Origin: Pseudomonas lini
GTDB taxonomy: Bacteria; Pseudomonadota; Gammaproteobacteria; Pseudomonadales; Pseudomonadaceae
Direction: 5' to 3'
Assembly: GCF_030812475.1 (NCBI RefSeq)
Contig: NZ_JAUSSR010000001.1
Location: 496,001-560,000, forward strand
DNA: 64,000 bases
The notes beneath the pieces are model-generated. The model saw only the letters and a program-made list of their open reading frames with translations, was not told the DNA's origin and made no database searches. This document shows positions 33,269 through 42,351 of this stretch, in pieces; the stretch's first letter is position 1; each line of letters begins with the position of its first letter. Made by a program: the position numbers and the translations under genes.

Positions 33269-35644
33269 TTGGTAGAGTACGTAGTTTCCCTCGATAAGCT
33301 CGGCGTCCATGATGTGGAGCACGTAGGGGGCAAGAACGCATCCCTGGGCGAGATGATCAGTAACCTGGCCGGTGCCGGTGTATCGGTGCCCGGTGGCTTC
33401 GCCACGACAGCTCAGGCTTATCGTGATTTTCTGGAGCTGAGCGGCCTGAACGATCAGATCCATGCCGCGCTCGACGCGCTGGACGTCGACGATGTGAACG
33501 CCCTGGCCAAGACCGGTGCGCAGATCCGCCAATGGATCATGGAAGCCGAATTCCCGGAGAAGCTCAACGCCGAAATCCGCACCGCGTTCGCCACGCTGTC
33601 GGCCGGCAACCCCGACATGGCCGTGGCCGTGCGCTCTTCGGCTACCGCTGAAGACTTGCCGGACGCTTCCTTCGCCGGTCAGCAGGAAACCTTCCTGAAC
33701 ATCCGTGGCGTCGAAAACGTCATTCGCGCTGCGAAAGAAGTGTTCGCCTCCCTGTTCAACGACCGCGCCATTTCCTACCGCGTTCACCAAGGCTTCGACC
33801 ACAAGCTGGTGGCCCTGTCGGCCGGCGTGCAGCGCATGGTCCGCTCCGAAACCGGTACGGCCGGCGTGATGTTCACCCTCGATACCGAATCGGGCTTCCG
33901 TGACGTGGTGTTCATCACCGGCGCCTACGGCCTGGGTGAAACCGTCGTGCAAGGCGCGGTGAACCCGGATGAGTTCTATGTCCACAAAGGCACGCTGGAA
34001 GCCGGTCGTCCGGCCATCCTGCGTCGCAACCTGGGCAGCAAAGCCATCAAGATGATCTACGGCGAAGTCGCCACGGCAGGTAAATCGGTCAAGACCATCG
34101 ACGTCGACAAGGCCGATCGCGCCCGTTTCTGCCTGAGCGACGCTGAAGTCAGCGAACTGGCCAAGCAAGCGATGATCATCGAAAAGCACTACAAGTGCCC
34201 GATGGACATCGAATGGGCCAAAGACGGCGACGACGGCAAGCTCTACATCGTTCAGGCCCGTCCTGAAACCGTGAAGAGCCGTACGTCGGCGAACGTCATG
34301 GAACGCTACCTGTTGAAAGAAACCGGCACCGTGCTGGTTGAAGGTCGCGCCATCGGCCAGCGCATCGGCGCCGGCAAGGTCCGCATCATCAAGGACGTGT
34401 CCGAGATGGACAAGGTCCAGCCAGGTGACGTACTGGTCTCCGACATGACCGACCCGGACTGGGAACCGGTCATGAAGCGCGCCAGCGCCATCGTCACCAA
34501 CCGTGGCGGCCGTACCTGCCACGCGGCGATCATCGCGCGCGAGCTGGGGATCCCGGCCGTGGTCGGTTGCGGCAACGCCACCCAGCTGTTGCAAGACGGC
34601 CAGGGCGTGACCGTTTCCTGCGCCGAAGGCGACACCGGTTACATCTTCGAAGGCGAGCTGGGCTTCGACATAAAGAAAAACTCCGTTGATGCCATGCCTG
34701 ACCTGCCGTTCAAGATCATGATGAACGTCGGCAACCCGGATCGCGCCTTCGACTTCGCGCAATTGCCGAACGCCGGTGTGGGCCTGGCCCGCCTGGAGTT
34801 CATCATCAACCGCATGATCGGTGTCCACCCCAAAGCGCTGTTGAACTACGACGGCCTGCCGCAGGACATCAAGGACAGCGTCGACAAGCGCATCGCCGGT
34901 TACGACGACCCGGTCGGCTTCTACGTAGAGAAACTGGTCGAAGGCATCAGCACCCTGGCTGCAGCGTTCTATCCGAAAAAGGTCATCGTGCGCCTGTCGG
35001 ACTTCAAGTCCAACGAATACGCGAACCTGATCGGCGGCAAACTCTACGAGCCGGAAGAAGAAAACCCGATGCTGGGCTTCCGCGGTGCGTCGCGTTACAT
35101 CAGCGAAGCCTTCCGTGACTGCTTCGAACTCGAGTGCCGTGCCCTCAAGCGCGTGCGCAACGAGATGGGCCTGACCAATGTTGAAATCATGGTGCCGTTC
35201 GTCCGCACCCTGGGCGAAGCGAGCCAGGTCGTCGACCTGCTGGCCGAAAACGGCCTGGCCCGTGGCGACAACGGCCTGCGCGTGATCATGATGTGCGAAC
35301 TGCCGTCCAACGCGATCCTGGCTGAAGAATTCCTCGAATTCTTCGACGGTTTCTCCATCGGTTCCAACGACCTGACCCAGCTGACCCTGGGCCTGGACCG
35401 TGACTCCGGGATCATCGCGCACCTGTTCGACGAGCGTAATCCGGCGGTCAAGAAGTTGTTGGCCAACGCGATTCAGGCCTGCAACAAGGCCGGCAAATAC
35501 ATCGGCATCTGCGGTCAGGGCCCTTCGGACCACCCGGATCTGGCCAAGTGGCTGATGGAGCAGGGCATTGAAAGCGTTTCGTTGAACCCCGATTCCGTGC
35601 TGGAAACCTGGTTCTTCCTGGCTGAAGGTCAAGCTCAGGCTTGA
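33269..35644 (+). CDS. ppsA: Phosphoenolpyruvate synthase
   Basis: A 791-residue enzyme turning pyruvate and ATP into PEP, AMP and phosphate for gluconeogenesis. The start is TTG (33269), with GGAG eight bases before it. ATP-binding domain: [12 protein letters not shown] and [23 protein letters not shown] region. Phosphohistidine: [17 protein letters not shown]-binding barrel: [17 protein letters not shown] and CGQGPSD. The regulator ppsR is divergently encoded. Confidence 0.97.
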   Translation: MVEYVVSLDKLGVHDVEHVGGKNASLGEMISNLAGAGVSVPGGFATTAQAYRDFLELSGLNDQIHAALDALDVDDVNALAKTGAQIRQWIMEAEFPEKLNAEIRTAFATLSAGNPDMAVAVRSSATAEDLPDASFAGQQETFLNIRGVENVIRAAKEVFASLFNDRAISYRVHQGFDHKLVALSAGVQRMVRSETGTAGVMFTLDTESGFRDVVFITGAYGLGETVVQGAVNPDEFYVHKGTLEAGRPAILRRNLGSKAIKMIYGEVATAGKSVKTIDVDKADRARFCLSDAEVSELAKQAMIIEKHYKCPMDIEWAKDGDDGKLYIVQARPETVKSRTSANVMERYLLKETGTVLVEGRAIGQRIGAGKVRIIKDVSEMDKVQPGDVLVSDMTDPDWEPVMKRASAIVTNRGGRTCHAAIIARELGIPAVVGCGNATQLLQDGQGVTVSCAEGDTGYIFEGELGFDIKKNSVDAMPDLPFKIMMNVGNPDRAFDFAQLPNAGVGLARLEFIINRMIGVHPKALLNYDGLPQDIKDSVDKRIAGYDDPVGFYVEKLVEGISTLAAAFYPKKVIVRLSDFKSNEYANLIGGKLYEPEEENPMLGFRGASRYISEAFRDCFELECRALKRVRNEMGLTNVEIMVPFVRTLGEASQVVDLLAENGLARGDNGLRVIMMCELPSNAILAEEFLEFFDGFSIGSNDLTQLTLGLDRDSGIIAHLFDERNPAVKKLLANAIQACNKAGKYIGICGQGPSDHPDLAKWLMEQGIESVSLNPDSVLETWFFLAEGQAQA

Positions 35645-35669
35645 TAGAGGCGTGAAAGGGCTCGCTCCC

Positions 35670-35770
35670 TGTGGGAGCGAGCCTGCTCGCGATGGTCGTA
35701 AACGATAACGCGTCATGGCTGGATAAACGCGTTGACTTGGCGTCCTTCGCGAGCAGGCTCGCTCCCACAA
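35670..35770. repeat. REPIN after ppsA
   Basis: Inverted pair TGTGGGAGCGAGCCTGCTCG / CGAGCAGGCTCGCTCCCACA about 50 bp apart, with the usual ACGATAACGCGT spacer wording. Confidence 0.9.
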
Positions 35771-35798
35771 TGGCGAGCCTTTTCAGAGATTCAAGCAG

Positions 35799-35828
35799 GG
35801 CGGGCTCCTCTGGAAGCCGCCTTTTTTT
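35799..35828 (+). terminator. Terminator after ppsA
   Basis: GGCGG / CCGCC stem with a longer imperfect centre, followed by seven T. It separates ppsA from the next gene. Confidence 0.7.
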
Positions 35829-35841
35829 GTGCAAGAGCATT

Positions 35842-36837
35842 ATGCAAAGCAGCAGCAACCTATTTCCTGTCGCCCTGATCAGCGCCGAACGACGCGGTGA
35901 TCTGAGCGAAGACGTCTATCGTTTGAAACCCGGCAACAGCCCCGACGGCACCGTTGAGCTGGCTGTGACACGTCTCGGCATGGCGGACGAACCTGCCGTG
36001 CGTGGCGTGCCGGTGATCCTGTTGCACGGCAGCTTCTCCAATCGACGGTTCTGGTTTTCCCCCAAGGGCCTGGGGCTGGGCGCGTATCTGGCGCGCCTGG
36101 GCTTCGATGTGTGGATTGCGGAAATGCGCGGCCATGGCTTGTCCCAGCGCAACCAGAACTATCGCAATAACCGCGTTGCCGACTACGCCCGATACGATCT
36201 GCCGGCCATTGGCGCCTTCGTGCGCGAGCAAAGTGACCAGGTCCCGCACTGGATCGGTCACTCCCTGGGCGGCATTACACTGGCCGCGGCATTGGGCGGC
36301 GACTACATCGGCGAACCGCTCGTGGCGTCTGCGGCCTTTTTCGGCACACAGGTCAGCCGAACCTACTGGCCATTGAAATTTCCGCCGGTGGAGTGGAGCG
36401 GGCGCTTTATTCTCAAGCGTTTTGCCCAGCTCTCGGGGGCACGGCTCAAGCGCGGCCCGGAGGACGAGCCCATTGGCCTGGCCCTGGAAAGCATGCGCTG
36501 GTATGGCCTGTTCGGGCGATTTGGCGATGCCGACAAGGATTGGTGGGCCGGGCTGGCCGAGGTCAAGGTGCCCGTGCTGGCCGTGAGTGCCACAGGGGAC
36601 CATCAGGATCCGGCCTGGGCTTGTCGAAAATTATTCGATCAGGTGGGTTCCGAGCACAAACAATTCATTGTCCTGGGTCGCGAACAGGGCTTTGGCGATA
36701 ATTTCGGTCACGTGGAAATGCTCGTCAGCAAAGCGGCCCAGACCGAAGTCTGGCCAATGGTAGCGCGCTGGCTGGCGGATCAATACACACCGTTGCTCGG
36801 CGAAAAAGCGGATTTGGTCTCGGCGATCCGAGCCTGA
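35842..36837 (+). CDS. Alpha/beta hydrolase
   Basis: A 331-residue hydrolase starting MQSSSNLFPVAL. The oxyanion strand is VILLHGSFSNRRFWF, the nucleophile serine is in WIGHSLGGIT, the acid is in ATGDHQDPAW and the His in FGHVEML. The fold resembles lipase/esterase and polyhydroxyalkanoate-depolymerase-like Pseudomonas proteins that sit between ppsA and rraA. No signal peptide. Substrate unknown. Confidence 0.85.
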   Translation: MQSSSNLFPVALISAERRGDLSEDVYRLKPGNSPDGTVELAVTRLGMADEPAVRGVPVILLHGSFSNRRFWFSPKGLGLGAYLARLGFDVWIAEMRGHGLSQRNQNYRNNRVADYARYDLPAIGAFVREQSDQVPHWIGHSLGGITLAAALGGDYIGEPLVASAAFFGTQVSRTYWPLKFPPVEWSGRFILKRFAQLSGARLKRGPEDEPIGLALESMRWYGLFGRFGDADKDWWAGLAEVKVPVLAVSATGDHQDPAWACRKLFDQVGSEHKQFIVLGREQGFGDNFGHVEMLVSKAAQTEVWPMVARWLADQYTPLLGEKADLVSAIRA

Positions 36838-36968
36838 TGCTCTAACAAGGGCATTTCGCTCTCATCGGCTTGCGGCTAAGATATGACGCGTTGAGCTTTT
36901 CTGGTCATTTCGATGGCTGGGCCCTCAGTGATGTTCGTGCTTGCCTTCCTCTCTACAGGAGTTTCTCG

Positions 36969-37460
36969 ATGAAACATTACCTCACGCCTGATCTGTGCGA
37001 CGCCTATCCGGAGCTGGTGCAGGTGCTGGAACCGATGTTCAGCAATTTCGGCGGCCATGATTCCTTCGGCGGCGAGATCGTGACCATCAAGTGCTTCGAA
37101 GACAACTCGCTGGTCAAGGAGCAGGTCGAGCTCAAGGGTGAAGGCAAGGTATTGGTAGTCGACGGCGGCGGTTCCCTGCGCCGGGCACTGCTGGGCGACA
37201 TGCTGGCCGAGAAAGCCGCGAAAAACGGCTGGGAAGGGCTGGTCATCTATGGTTGCATCCGCGACGTCGATGTCATCGCGCAAACCGAGCTGGGGGTTCA
37301 AGCCCTGGCCAGTCACCCGATGAAGACCGACAAGCGCGGTATCGGCGACCTTAACGTGCCCGTGACCTTTGCCGGCGTGACGTTCCATCCTGGCCATTAC
37401 ATTTATGCGGACAATAACGGCGTGATCATTTCGCCAAGCCCGCTTGAAATGCCTGAATAA
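36969..37460 (+). CDS. rraA: RraA-like protein
   Basis: A 163-residue protein matching the regulator of ribonuclease activity A ([58 protein letters not shown]). In E. coli RraA binds RNase E and damps RNA decay; some relatives are aldolases, for which the GD...R residues are also present here. The upstream in-frame 33 codons lack a ribosome site and are not counted. Confidence 0.9.
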   Translation: MKHYLTPDLCDAYPELVQVLEPMFSNFGGHDSFGGEIVTIKCFEDNSLVKEQVELKGEGKVLVVDGGGSLRRALLGDMLAEKAAKNGWEGLVIYGCIRDVDVIAQTELGVQALASHPMKTDKRGIGDLNVPVTFAGVTFHPGHYIYADNNGVIISPSPLEMPE

Positions 37461-37498
37461 AGCGTCGCTGGCTTTTTGTTTCAACGATAGGGGTGAGG

Positions 37499-38494
37499 AT
37501 GTTCGAGGAAGAAAACGCGCAGTGGGGGCTGGTCCATGCCCTAGTACTGGACGGTAAAGGCGGTGCGCGTTCGATAGCCCGGACTGAACTCGATGACTTG
37601 CAGCTGCAGGCACATGAAAGCCTGTGGCTGCACTGGGATCGCAGTCATCCGCAAACCCAGACCTGGCTGCGTAAATCCAGTGGCCTGAGCGAATTCAGCT
37701 GTGACCTGCTGCTGGAAGAGAACACCCGTCCGCGTCTTTTACAGCTTCCTGACAGCGAACTGCTGCTATTTTTGCGTGGCGTCAATCTCAATCCGGGTGC
37801 GGAGCCCGAAGACATGGTGTCGGTGCGGATCTTCGCCTCGGCCCAGCGGGTGATTTCCCTGCGATTGCGTCCTTTGCGTGCCACCGACGAGCTGCTGGTG
37901 CAGCTGGAGGCAGGCAAGGGGCCGAAAACCGCCTCCGAACTCATCCTTTATATGGCTCAGTACCTCACCAACAAGGTGCAGGATCTGGTCACCTGCCTCT
38001 CGGAAGTGGTCGATGAGGAAGAAGAAAAGCTGGATACCGACGAACGGTACACCCCCGAGCATGGAGCCGTTTTGCAGATCCGTCGCAGGGCGGCTGCGCT
38101 GAAACGTTTTCTCGCTCCGCAACGGGATATCTTCGGTCAACTGACACGGATAAAACTGCCCTGGTTCGTCGAGGACGATGGCGATTACTGGAACGAATTG
38201 AACAACAGCCTGACCCGTTATCTCGAGGAGCTGGAATTGACCCGCGAGCGGGTGGGGCTGGTCCTCGAGGCTGAAGATAGACGTTTGAGCGTGCGCATGA
38301 ACCGCACGATGTACCGCTTCGGGATCATCACCGGGATCTTTTTGCCGATGAGTTTTCTGACCGGTCTTCTGGGGATCAACGTCGGCGGAATCCCGTTCTC
38401 CGAAAGCCCTTATGGCTTCCTTGTCGCCTGCCTGTTGATGCTCTCGGTGGCACTGGGACAGTGGTGGTTATTCCGACGTTTGCGCTGGGTCTGA
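37499..38494 (+). CDS. cmaX: CorA-family metal transporter CmaX
   Basis: A 331-residue protein with a long cytosolic domain and two C-terminal membrane helices (TMYRFGIITGIFLPMSFLTGLL, GFLVACLLMLSVALGQWWLF). The pore motif is GIN (TGLLGINVGG) in place of the GMN of CorA, as in ZntB-like proteins. It heads the cmaX-crfX-cmpX-sigX-oprF cluster, a fixed Pseudomonas arrangement. Metal specificity (Mg or Zn) is open. Confidence 0.92.
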   Translation: MFEEENAQWGLVHALVLDGKGGARSIARTELDDLQLQAHESLWLHWDRSHPQTQTWLRKSSGLSEFSCDLLLEENTRPRLLQLPDSELLLFLRGVNLNPGAEPEDMVSVRIFASAQRVISLRLRPLRATDELLVQLEAGKGPKTASELILYMAQYLTNKVQDLVTCLSEVVDEEEEKLDTDERYTPEHGAVLQIRRRAAALKRFLAPQRDIFGQLTRIKLPWFVEDDGDYWNELNNSLTRYLEELELTRERVGLVLEAEDRRLSVRMNRTMYRFGIITGIFLPMSFLTGLLGINVGGIPFSESPYGFLVACLLMLSVALGQWWLFRRLRWV

Positions 38495-38558
38495 CGGTTT
38501 GCCATGTGACCCGGGCAAATTTGATCGCGTCTTTTCACAGACATCACGAGAGGTGCGT

Positions 38559-38807
38559 ATGCACGATCCGTTCGAACAGTCTTTGCGTGACATGCTCAAG
38601 GCCTCACCGTCCACCCGGGACGACGATGCGTGCCTTGGCCGTGTACTGAAAACCGCCAATCGCCAGGTCGGCGCCGGCGATCTGTTCAGCCTGCTGGGCC
38701 GCTGGCTGCCCGCGCTGATGATTGCCCTGAATAACGGATCGGCCCATGTCTCGCCGGTCTCCCGTCACCGTAAACCTACCGCTCGCACTGCAGATAAGGC
38801 TGATTGA
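38559..38807 (+). CDS. crfX: CrfX, small conserved protein
   Basis: An 82-residue protein of unknown activity, identified by position between cmaX and cmpX and by size. It is rich in Arg, Asp and Ser with one moderately hydrophobic stretch (LFSLLGRWLPALMIALNNG). GAGAGG lies eight bases before ATG. Its stop codon TGA (38805-38807) is two bases before the cmpX start, so the genes are coupled. Confidence 0.8.
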   Translation: MHDPFEQSLRDMLKASPSTRDDDACLGRVLKTANRQVGAGDLFSLLGRWLPALMIALNNGSAHVSPVSRHRKPTARTADKAD

Positions 38808-38809
38808 AT

Positions 38810-39634
38810 ATGGAACTTGATCTCTGGACCCAGAGCCTCGTCACTGCAATGACTGCGTTATGGACCAAGGTTGCAAATTTCATCCCGAACCTGTTCGGTG
38901 CACTGGTTGTTTTGCTATTGGGTTTCGTCGTTGCGAAACTTTTGGATACTTTGTTGTCCAAGTTGCTCGCCAAGCTGGGACTCGATCGTCTGATGGGCGG
39001 CACCGGCCTGACCAAATTGCTGTCCCGGGCCGGTCTGCAAGTGCCGATCTCGACGCTGATCGGGAAGATCGTCTACTGGTTCGTCCTGCTGATTTTTCTG
39101 GTTTCGGCCGCGGAATCCCTTGGACTTGAGCGAGTTTCAGCTACGCTGGATATGCTTGCGCTGTATTTGCCGAAGGTATTTGGCGCCGCGCTGGTGTTGC
39201 TGGTGGGTGTGTTGCTGGCGCAATTGGCCAATGGACTGGTGCGTGGAGCGGCAGAGGGTGTAGGGCTTGATTACGCTGCCGGCCTGGGGCGAATTGCCCA
39301 GGGCCTGGTGATTATCATCAGTATTTCGGTCGCGATCAGCCAGTTGGAGGTCAAGACTGACCTGCTCAACCATGTGATTGTGATCGTTTTGATTACCGTT
39401 GGTCTGGCGGTTGCGCTGGCCATGGGATTGGGAAGCCGGGAAATTGCCGGTCAGATTCTTGCGGGAATCTATGTGCGTGAGTTGTATCAGGTTGGGCAAC
39501 AAGTGAGTGTTGGCGAGGTCGAAGGCCAGATCGAAGAGATCGGCACGGTTAAAACCACATTGCTGACCGATGAGGGTGAGCTAGTCTCTCTCTCCAATCG
39601 GATCCTCCTGGAGCAGCATGTGAGTAGCCGCTAA
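38810..39634 (+). CDS. cmpX: CmpX, small-conductance channel-like membrane protein
   Basis: A 274-residue membrane protein with about five helices: FIPNLFGALVVLLLGFVVAK, IVYWFVLLIFLVSAAES, FGAALVLLVGVLLAQ and others. The end resembles the MscS beta domain (GEVEGQIEEIGTVKTTLLTDEGELVSLSNRILLEQ). It is next to sigX; loss of cmpX is known to affect SigX activity and membrane tension responses. Start at ATG 38810; an in-frame TTG two codons earlier is unlikely. Confidence 0.92.
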   Translation: MELDLWTQSLVTAMTALWTKVANFIPNLFGALVVLLLGFVVAKLLDTLLSKLLAKLGLDRLMGGTGLTKLLSRAGLQVPISTLIGKIVYWFVLLIFLVSAAESLGLERVSATLDMLALYLPKVFGAALVLLVGVLLAQLANGLVRGAAEGVGLDYAAGLGRIAQGLVIIISISVAISQLEVKTDLLNHVIVIVLITVGLAVALAMGLGSREIAGQILAGIYVRELYQVGQQVSVGEVEGQIEEIGTVKTTLLTDEGELVSLSNRILLEQHVSSR

Positions 39635-39658
39635 CCCGGCAAACCCTGCTAATGTATG

Positions 39659-39690
39659 CCGCCGCTGAAAGCCCGCAAGGGCCGCGGCGG
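39659..39690 (+). promoter_or_regulatory. Stable hairpin before sigX
   Basis: CCGCCGC (39659-39665) pairs with GCGGCGG (39684-39690), enclosing GCCC-GCAA-GGGC. It lies between cmpX and sigX without a T-run, so it is more likely a structured leader or processing site than a terminator. Confidence 0.5.
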
Positions 39691-39720
39691 ACATTGACCT
39701 GACTGTCGGCCCGACTTGTT

Positions 39721-40311
39721 TTGAATAAAGCTCAATCGCTCTCCACGCGCTACGACCCCCGCGAGCTCTCTGATGAGGAGTTGGTCGCGCGCTCGCACAC
39801 CGAGCTGTTTCACGTAACGCGCGCCTATGAAGAACTGATGCGGCGTTACCAGAGAACATTATTTAACGTCTGTGCACGGTATCTCGGGAACGATCGAGAC
39901 GCAGACGATGTCTGTCAGGAAGTGATGTTGAAGGTGTTGTATGGCTTGAAGAACTTCGAGGGGAAATCGAAGTTCAAGACGTGGCTATATAGCATCACGT
40001 ACAACGAATGCATCACGCAGTATCGGAAAGAACGGCGAAAGCGTCGCTTGATGGACGCTTTGAGTCTGGACCCCCTCGAGGAAGCGTCTGAAGAAAAGGC
40101 GCCGAAACCCGAGGAAAAGGGTGGACTTGATCGCTGGTTAGTGTATGTGAACCCGATTGACAGAGAAATCCTGGTGCTACGATTTGTCGCAGAGCTGGAG
40201 TTTCAGGAGATCGCAGACATCATGCACATGGGTTTGAGTGCGACAAAAATGCGTTACAAACGTGCTCTAGACAAATTGCGTGAGAAATTTGCAGGCGTCG
40301 CTGAAACTTAG
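39721..40311 (+). CDS. sigX: ECF sigma factor SigX
   Basis: A 196-residue extracytoplasmic-function sigma factor. Region 2 is RTLFNVCARYLGNDRDADDVCQEVMLKVLYGL with KTWLYSITYNECITQYRK; region 4 is PIDREILVLRFVAELEFQEIADIMHMGLSATKMRYKRAL. The start is TTG without a clear ribosome site, as often annotated for sigX. It directs oprF transcription and membrane-lipid genes. No anti-sigma factor is adjacent; CmpX-linked membrane stress is thought to be the input. Confidence 0.95.
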   Translation: MNKAQSLSTRYDPRELSDEELVARSHTELFHVTRAYEELMRRYQRTLFNVCARYLGNDRDADDVCQEVMLKVLYGLKNFEGKSKFKTWLYSITYNECITQYRKERRKRRLMDALSLDPLEEASEEKAPKPEEKGGLDRWLVYVNPIDREILVLRFVAELEFQEIADIMHMGLSATKMRYKRALDKLREKFAGVAET

Positions 40312-40418
40312 TTCAGCGCAAATATCTCTTACGTGTAGGCAAGTTCTGATAGACTTGCCGCCGAGTTGTCCCCCGGTTTGCGGGACTGCTTCACAATCAC
40401 CAGATGGGGATTTAACGG

Positions 40419-41453
40419 ATGAAACTGAAAAACACCTTGGGCTTGGCCATTGGTTCTCTTATTGCTGCCACTTCGTTCGGCGCTCTGGCACAAGGCCAAG
40501 GCGCAGTTGAAATCGAAGGCTTCGCCAAGAAAGAACAATTCGACAGCGCTCGTAACTTCAAGAACAACGGCAACCTGTTCGGCGGTTCCGTAGGTTACTT
40601 CCTGACCGACGACGTTGAACTGCGTCTGGCCTACGACGAAGTGCACAACGTTCGTTCTGACTCCGGCCAGAACATCAAGGGCGCCAACACCGCTCTGGAC
40701 GCTCTGTACCACTTCAACAACCCAGGCGACATGGTCCGTCCTTACGTCTCGGCTGGCTTCTCCGATCAGAGCATTGATCAGAACGGCTCGAACGGTCGTA
40801 ACCGTTCCACCTTCGCCAACGTTGGCGGCGGTGCCAAGCTGTACTTCACCGAGAACTTCTACGCCCGTGCTGGCGTTGAAGCTCAATACAACATCGACCA
40901 GGGCGACACCGAGTGGGCTCCAAGCGTCGGTATCGGTGTGAACTTCGGTGGCGGCTCCAAGCCTGCCGCTGCTCCAGTTCCAGCACCAGCTGAAGTTTGC
41001 TCCGACAGCGACAACGATGGCGTGTGCGACAACGTCGACAAGTGCCCGGACACCCCAGCCAACGTAACTGTTGACGCTGACGGCTGCCCTGCAGTTGCTG
41101 AAGTTGTTCGTGTTGAGCTGGACGTGAAGTTCGACTTCGACAAGTCGGTAGTCAAGCCTAACAGCTACGGCGACATCAAGAACCTCGCTGACTTCATGAA
41201 GCAGTACCCATCCACCAGCACCACTGTTGAAGGTCACACTGACTCCGTCGGTCCTGACGCTTACAACCAGAAACTGTCCGAGCGTCGTGCAAACGCCGTT
41301 AAGCAAGTTCTGACCAACCAGTACGGTGTTGAATCGTCCCGCGTTCAGTCTGTTGGCTACGGCGAATCCCGCCCAGTTGCCGACAACGCTACTGACGCTG
41401 GCCGTGCTGTAAACCGTCGCGTAGAAGCGCAGGTTGAAGCTCAAGCTAAGTAA
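40419..41453 (+). CDS. oprF: Major outer-membrane porin OprF
   Basis: A 344-residue outer-membrane protein. The signal peptide ends at FGALAQG. An N-terminal eight-strand barrel (residues ~25-180) leads to a Pro/Ala linker with four cysteines (EVCSDSDNDGVCDNVDKCP ... DGCPA). The C-terminal OmpA domain binds peptidoglycan (VEGHTDSVG, LSERRANAVKQVL). Highly biased codons (GGC, CTG, AAC) fit a very abundant protein. It follows sigX at 107 bp and ends with a strong terminator. Confidence 0.98.
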   Translation: MKLKNTLGLAIGSLIAATSFGALAQGQGAVEIEGFAKKEQFDSARNFKNNGNLFGGSVGYFLTDDVELRLAYDEVHNVRSDSGQNIKGANTALDALYHFNNPGDMVRPYVSAGFSDQSIDQNGSNGRNRSTFANVGGGAKLYFTENFYARAGVEAQYNIDQGDTEWAPSVGIGVNFGGGSKPAAAPVPAPAEVCSDSDNDGVCDNVDKCPDTPANVTVDADGCPAVAEVVRVELDVKFDFDKSVVKPNSYGDIKNLADFMKQYPSTSTTVEGHTDSVGPDAYNQKLSERRANAVKQVLTNQYGVESSRVQSVGYGESRPVADNATDAGRAVNRRVEAQVEAQAK

Positions 41454-41469
41454 TTAGCTCGCAGCTCTG

Positions 41470-41496
41470 AAAAGCCCGGCTTCGGCCGGGCTTTTC
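41470..41496 (+). terminator. oprF terminator
   Basis: AAAAGCCCGGC-TTCG-GCCGGGCTTTT with a stable TTCG loop, 16 bases after the oprF stop; usable from both directions, so it may also end cobA transcripts. Confidence 0.92.
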
Positions 41497-41521
41497 TTTG
41501 TCTGCGATTTGGGTTCTGGCG

Positions 41522-42340
41522 TTACTTGAAGGACCGGGCTTGCTCGCGATGGTCGTCAACGATAACGCTGCCAGCTTGGTACTCCGCGGCGTTCTCAGGT
41601 TCATCGCGAGCAAGCTCGCTCCTACAATGATGAGAGCCTGCTGCCACAGCGCCAATCACCAGGATCGCCGGGCTCTTCAACTCAAAGGCGCAGGCATCTT
41701 CTTCCATGGCCGTCAGGTCACTGCGACATTCGCGCTGATGCGGCAGGGAAGCGTTTTCAATCATCGCCACCGGCATGTCCGCCGCCATCCCACCAGCCAG
41801 CAATTGCTCACGGATCTCGCTCAGCTTCGCCACCCCCATGTAGATCACCAGTGTCGTGCCGCCCTGGGCCAGGGCTTGCCAGTTCAGGCTGCTGCCATCC
41901 TGGGTGTGGGCAGTCACCAGCGTCACGCCACGCGCAACGCCGCGCAGGGTCAACGGAATATCGCACTGTGTCGCACCGGCAAGCCCGGCAGTGATGCCAT
42001 TGACCAGCTCCACCTCGACGCTACGTTCGCGCAACCACTGTGCTTCTTCACCGCCCCGGCCGAAAATGCACGGATCGCCACCCTTGAGCCGCACCACGCA
42101 TTTACCCTGGCGGGCATAACGCAGCATCAGGCGATGGATGAACGCCTGGGGTGTAGAGCGGCAGCCACCGCGTTTGCCCACGGCAATGATCCGCGCCTGG
42201 GGGCAATGCTCCAGTACCGCGATGTTGACCAGATCGTCGATCAGCACCACATCGGCTTCGCGCAGTGCCCGTACCGCTTTCAGAGTCAGCAATTCCGGGT
42301 CGCCAGGACCCGCACCCACCAGCCAGACTTTTGCGCTCAT
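41522..42340 (-). CDS. cobA: Uroporphyrinogen-III C-methyltransferase with REPIN-coded tail
   Basis: A 272-residue enzyme that makes precorrin-2 for siroheme, the cofactor of NirB. Motifs: VGAGPGDPELLTLKA, VVRLKGGDPCIFGRGGEE and GITAGLAGA. It is the last gene of the nirB-nirD-nasC-cobA unit, 11 bp after nasC. The last ~34 codons (from SHHCRSELARDEPENAA to the stop) lie inside the REPIN 41528-41628; the natural C-terminus was replaced by repeat-coded residues. Confidence 0.95.
   Translation of the reverse strand: MSAKVWLVGAGPGDPELLTLKAVRALREADVVLIDDLVNIAVLEHCPQARIIAVGKRGGCRSTPQAFIHRLMLRYARQGKCVVRLKGGDPCIFGRGGEEAQWLRERSVEVELVNGITAGLAGATQCDIPLTLRGVARGVTLVTAHTQDGSSLNWQALAQGGTTLVIYMGVAKLSEIREQLLAGGMAADMPVAMIENASLPHQRECRSDLTAMEEDACAFELKSPAILVIGAVAAGSHHCRSELARDEPENAAEYQAGSVIVDDHREQARSFK
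41528..41628. repeat. REPIN inside the end of cobA
   Basis: Inverted pair with CGGGCTTGCTCGCGATGG and ATCGCGAGCAAGCTCGCTCC; the cobA reading frame runs through the whole element. The left arm lacks the usual GTAGGAG start. Confidence 0.88.
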
Positions 42341-42351
42341 AGTGTTTTTCC

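Noticed and set aside
33239..35770. Leftward 843-codon frame opposite ppsA
   Set aside because: Antisense to the complete, motif-rich ppsA gene.
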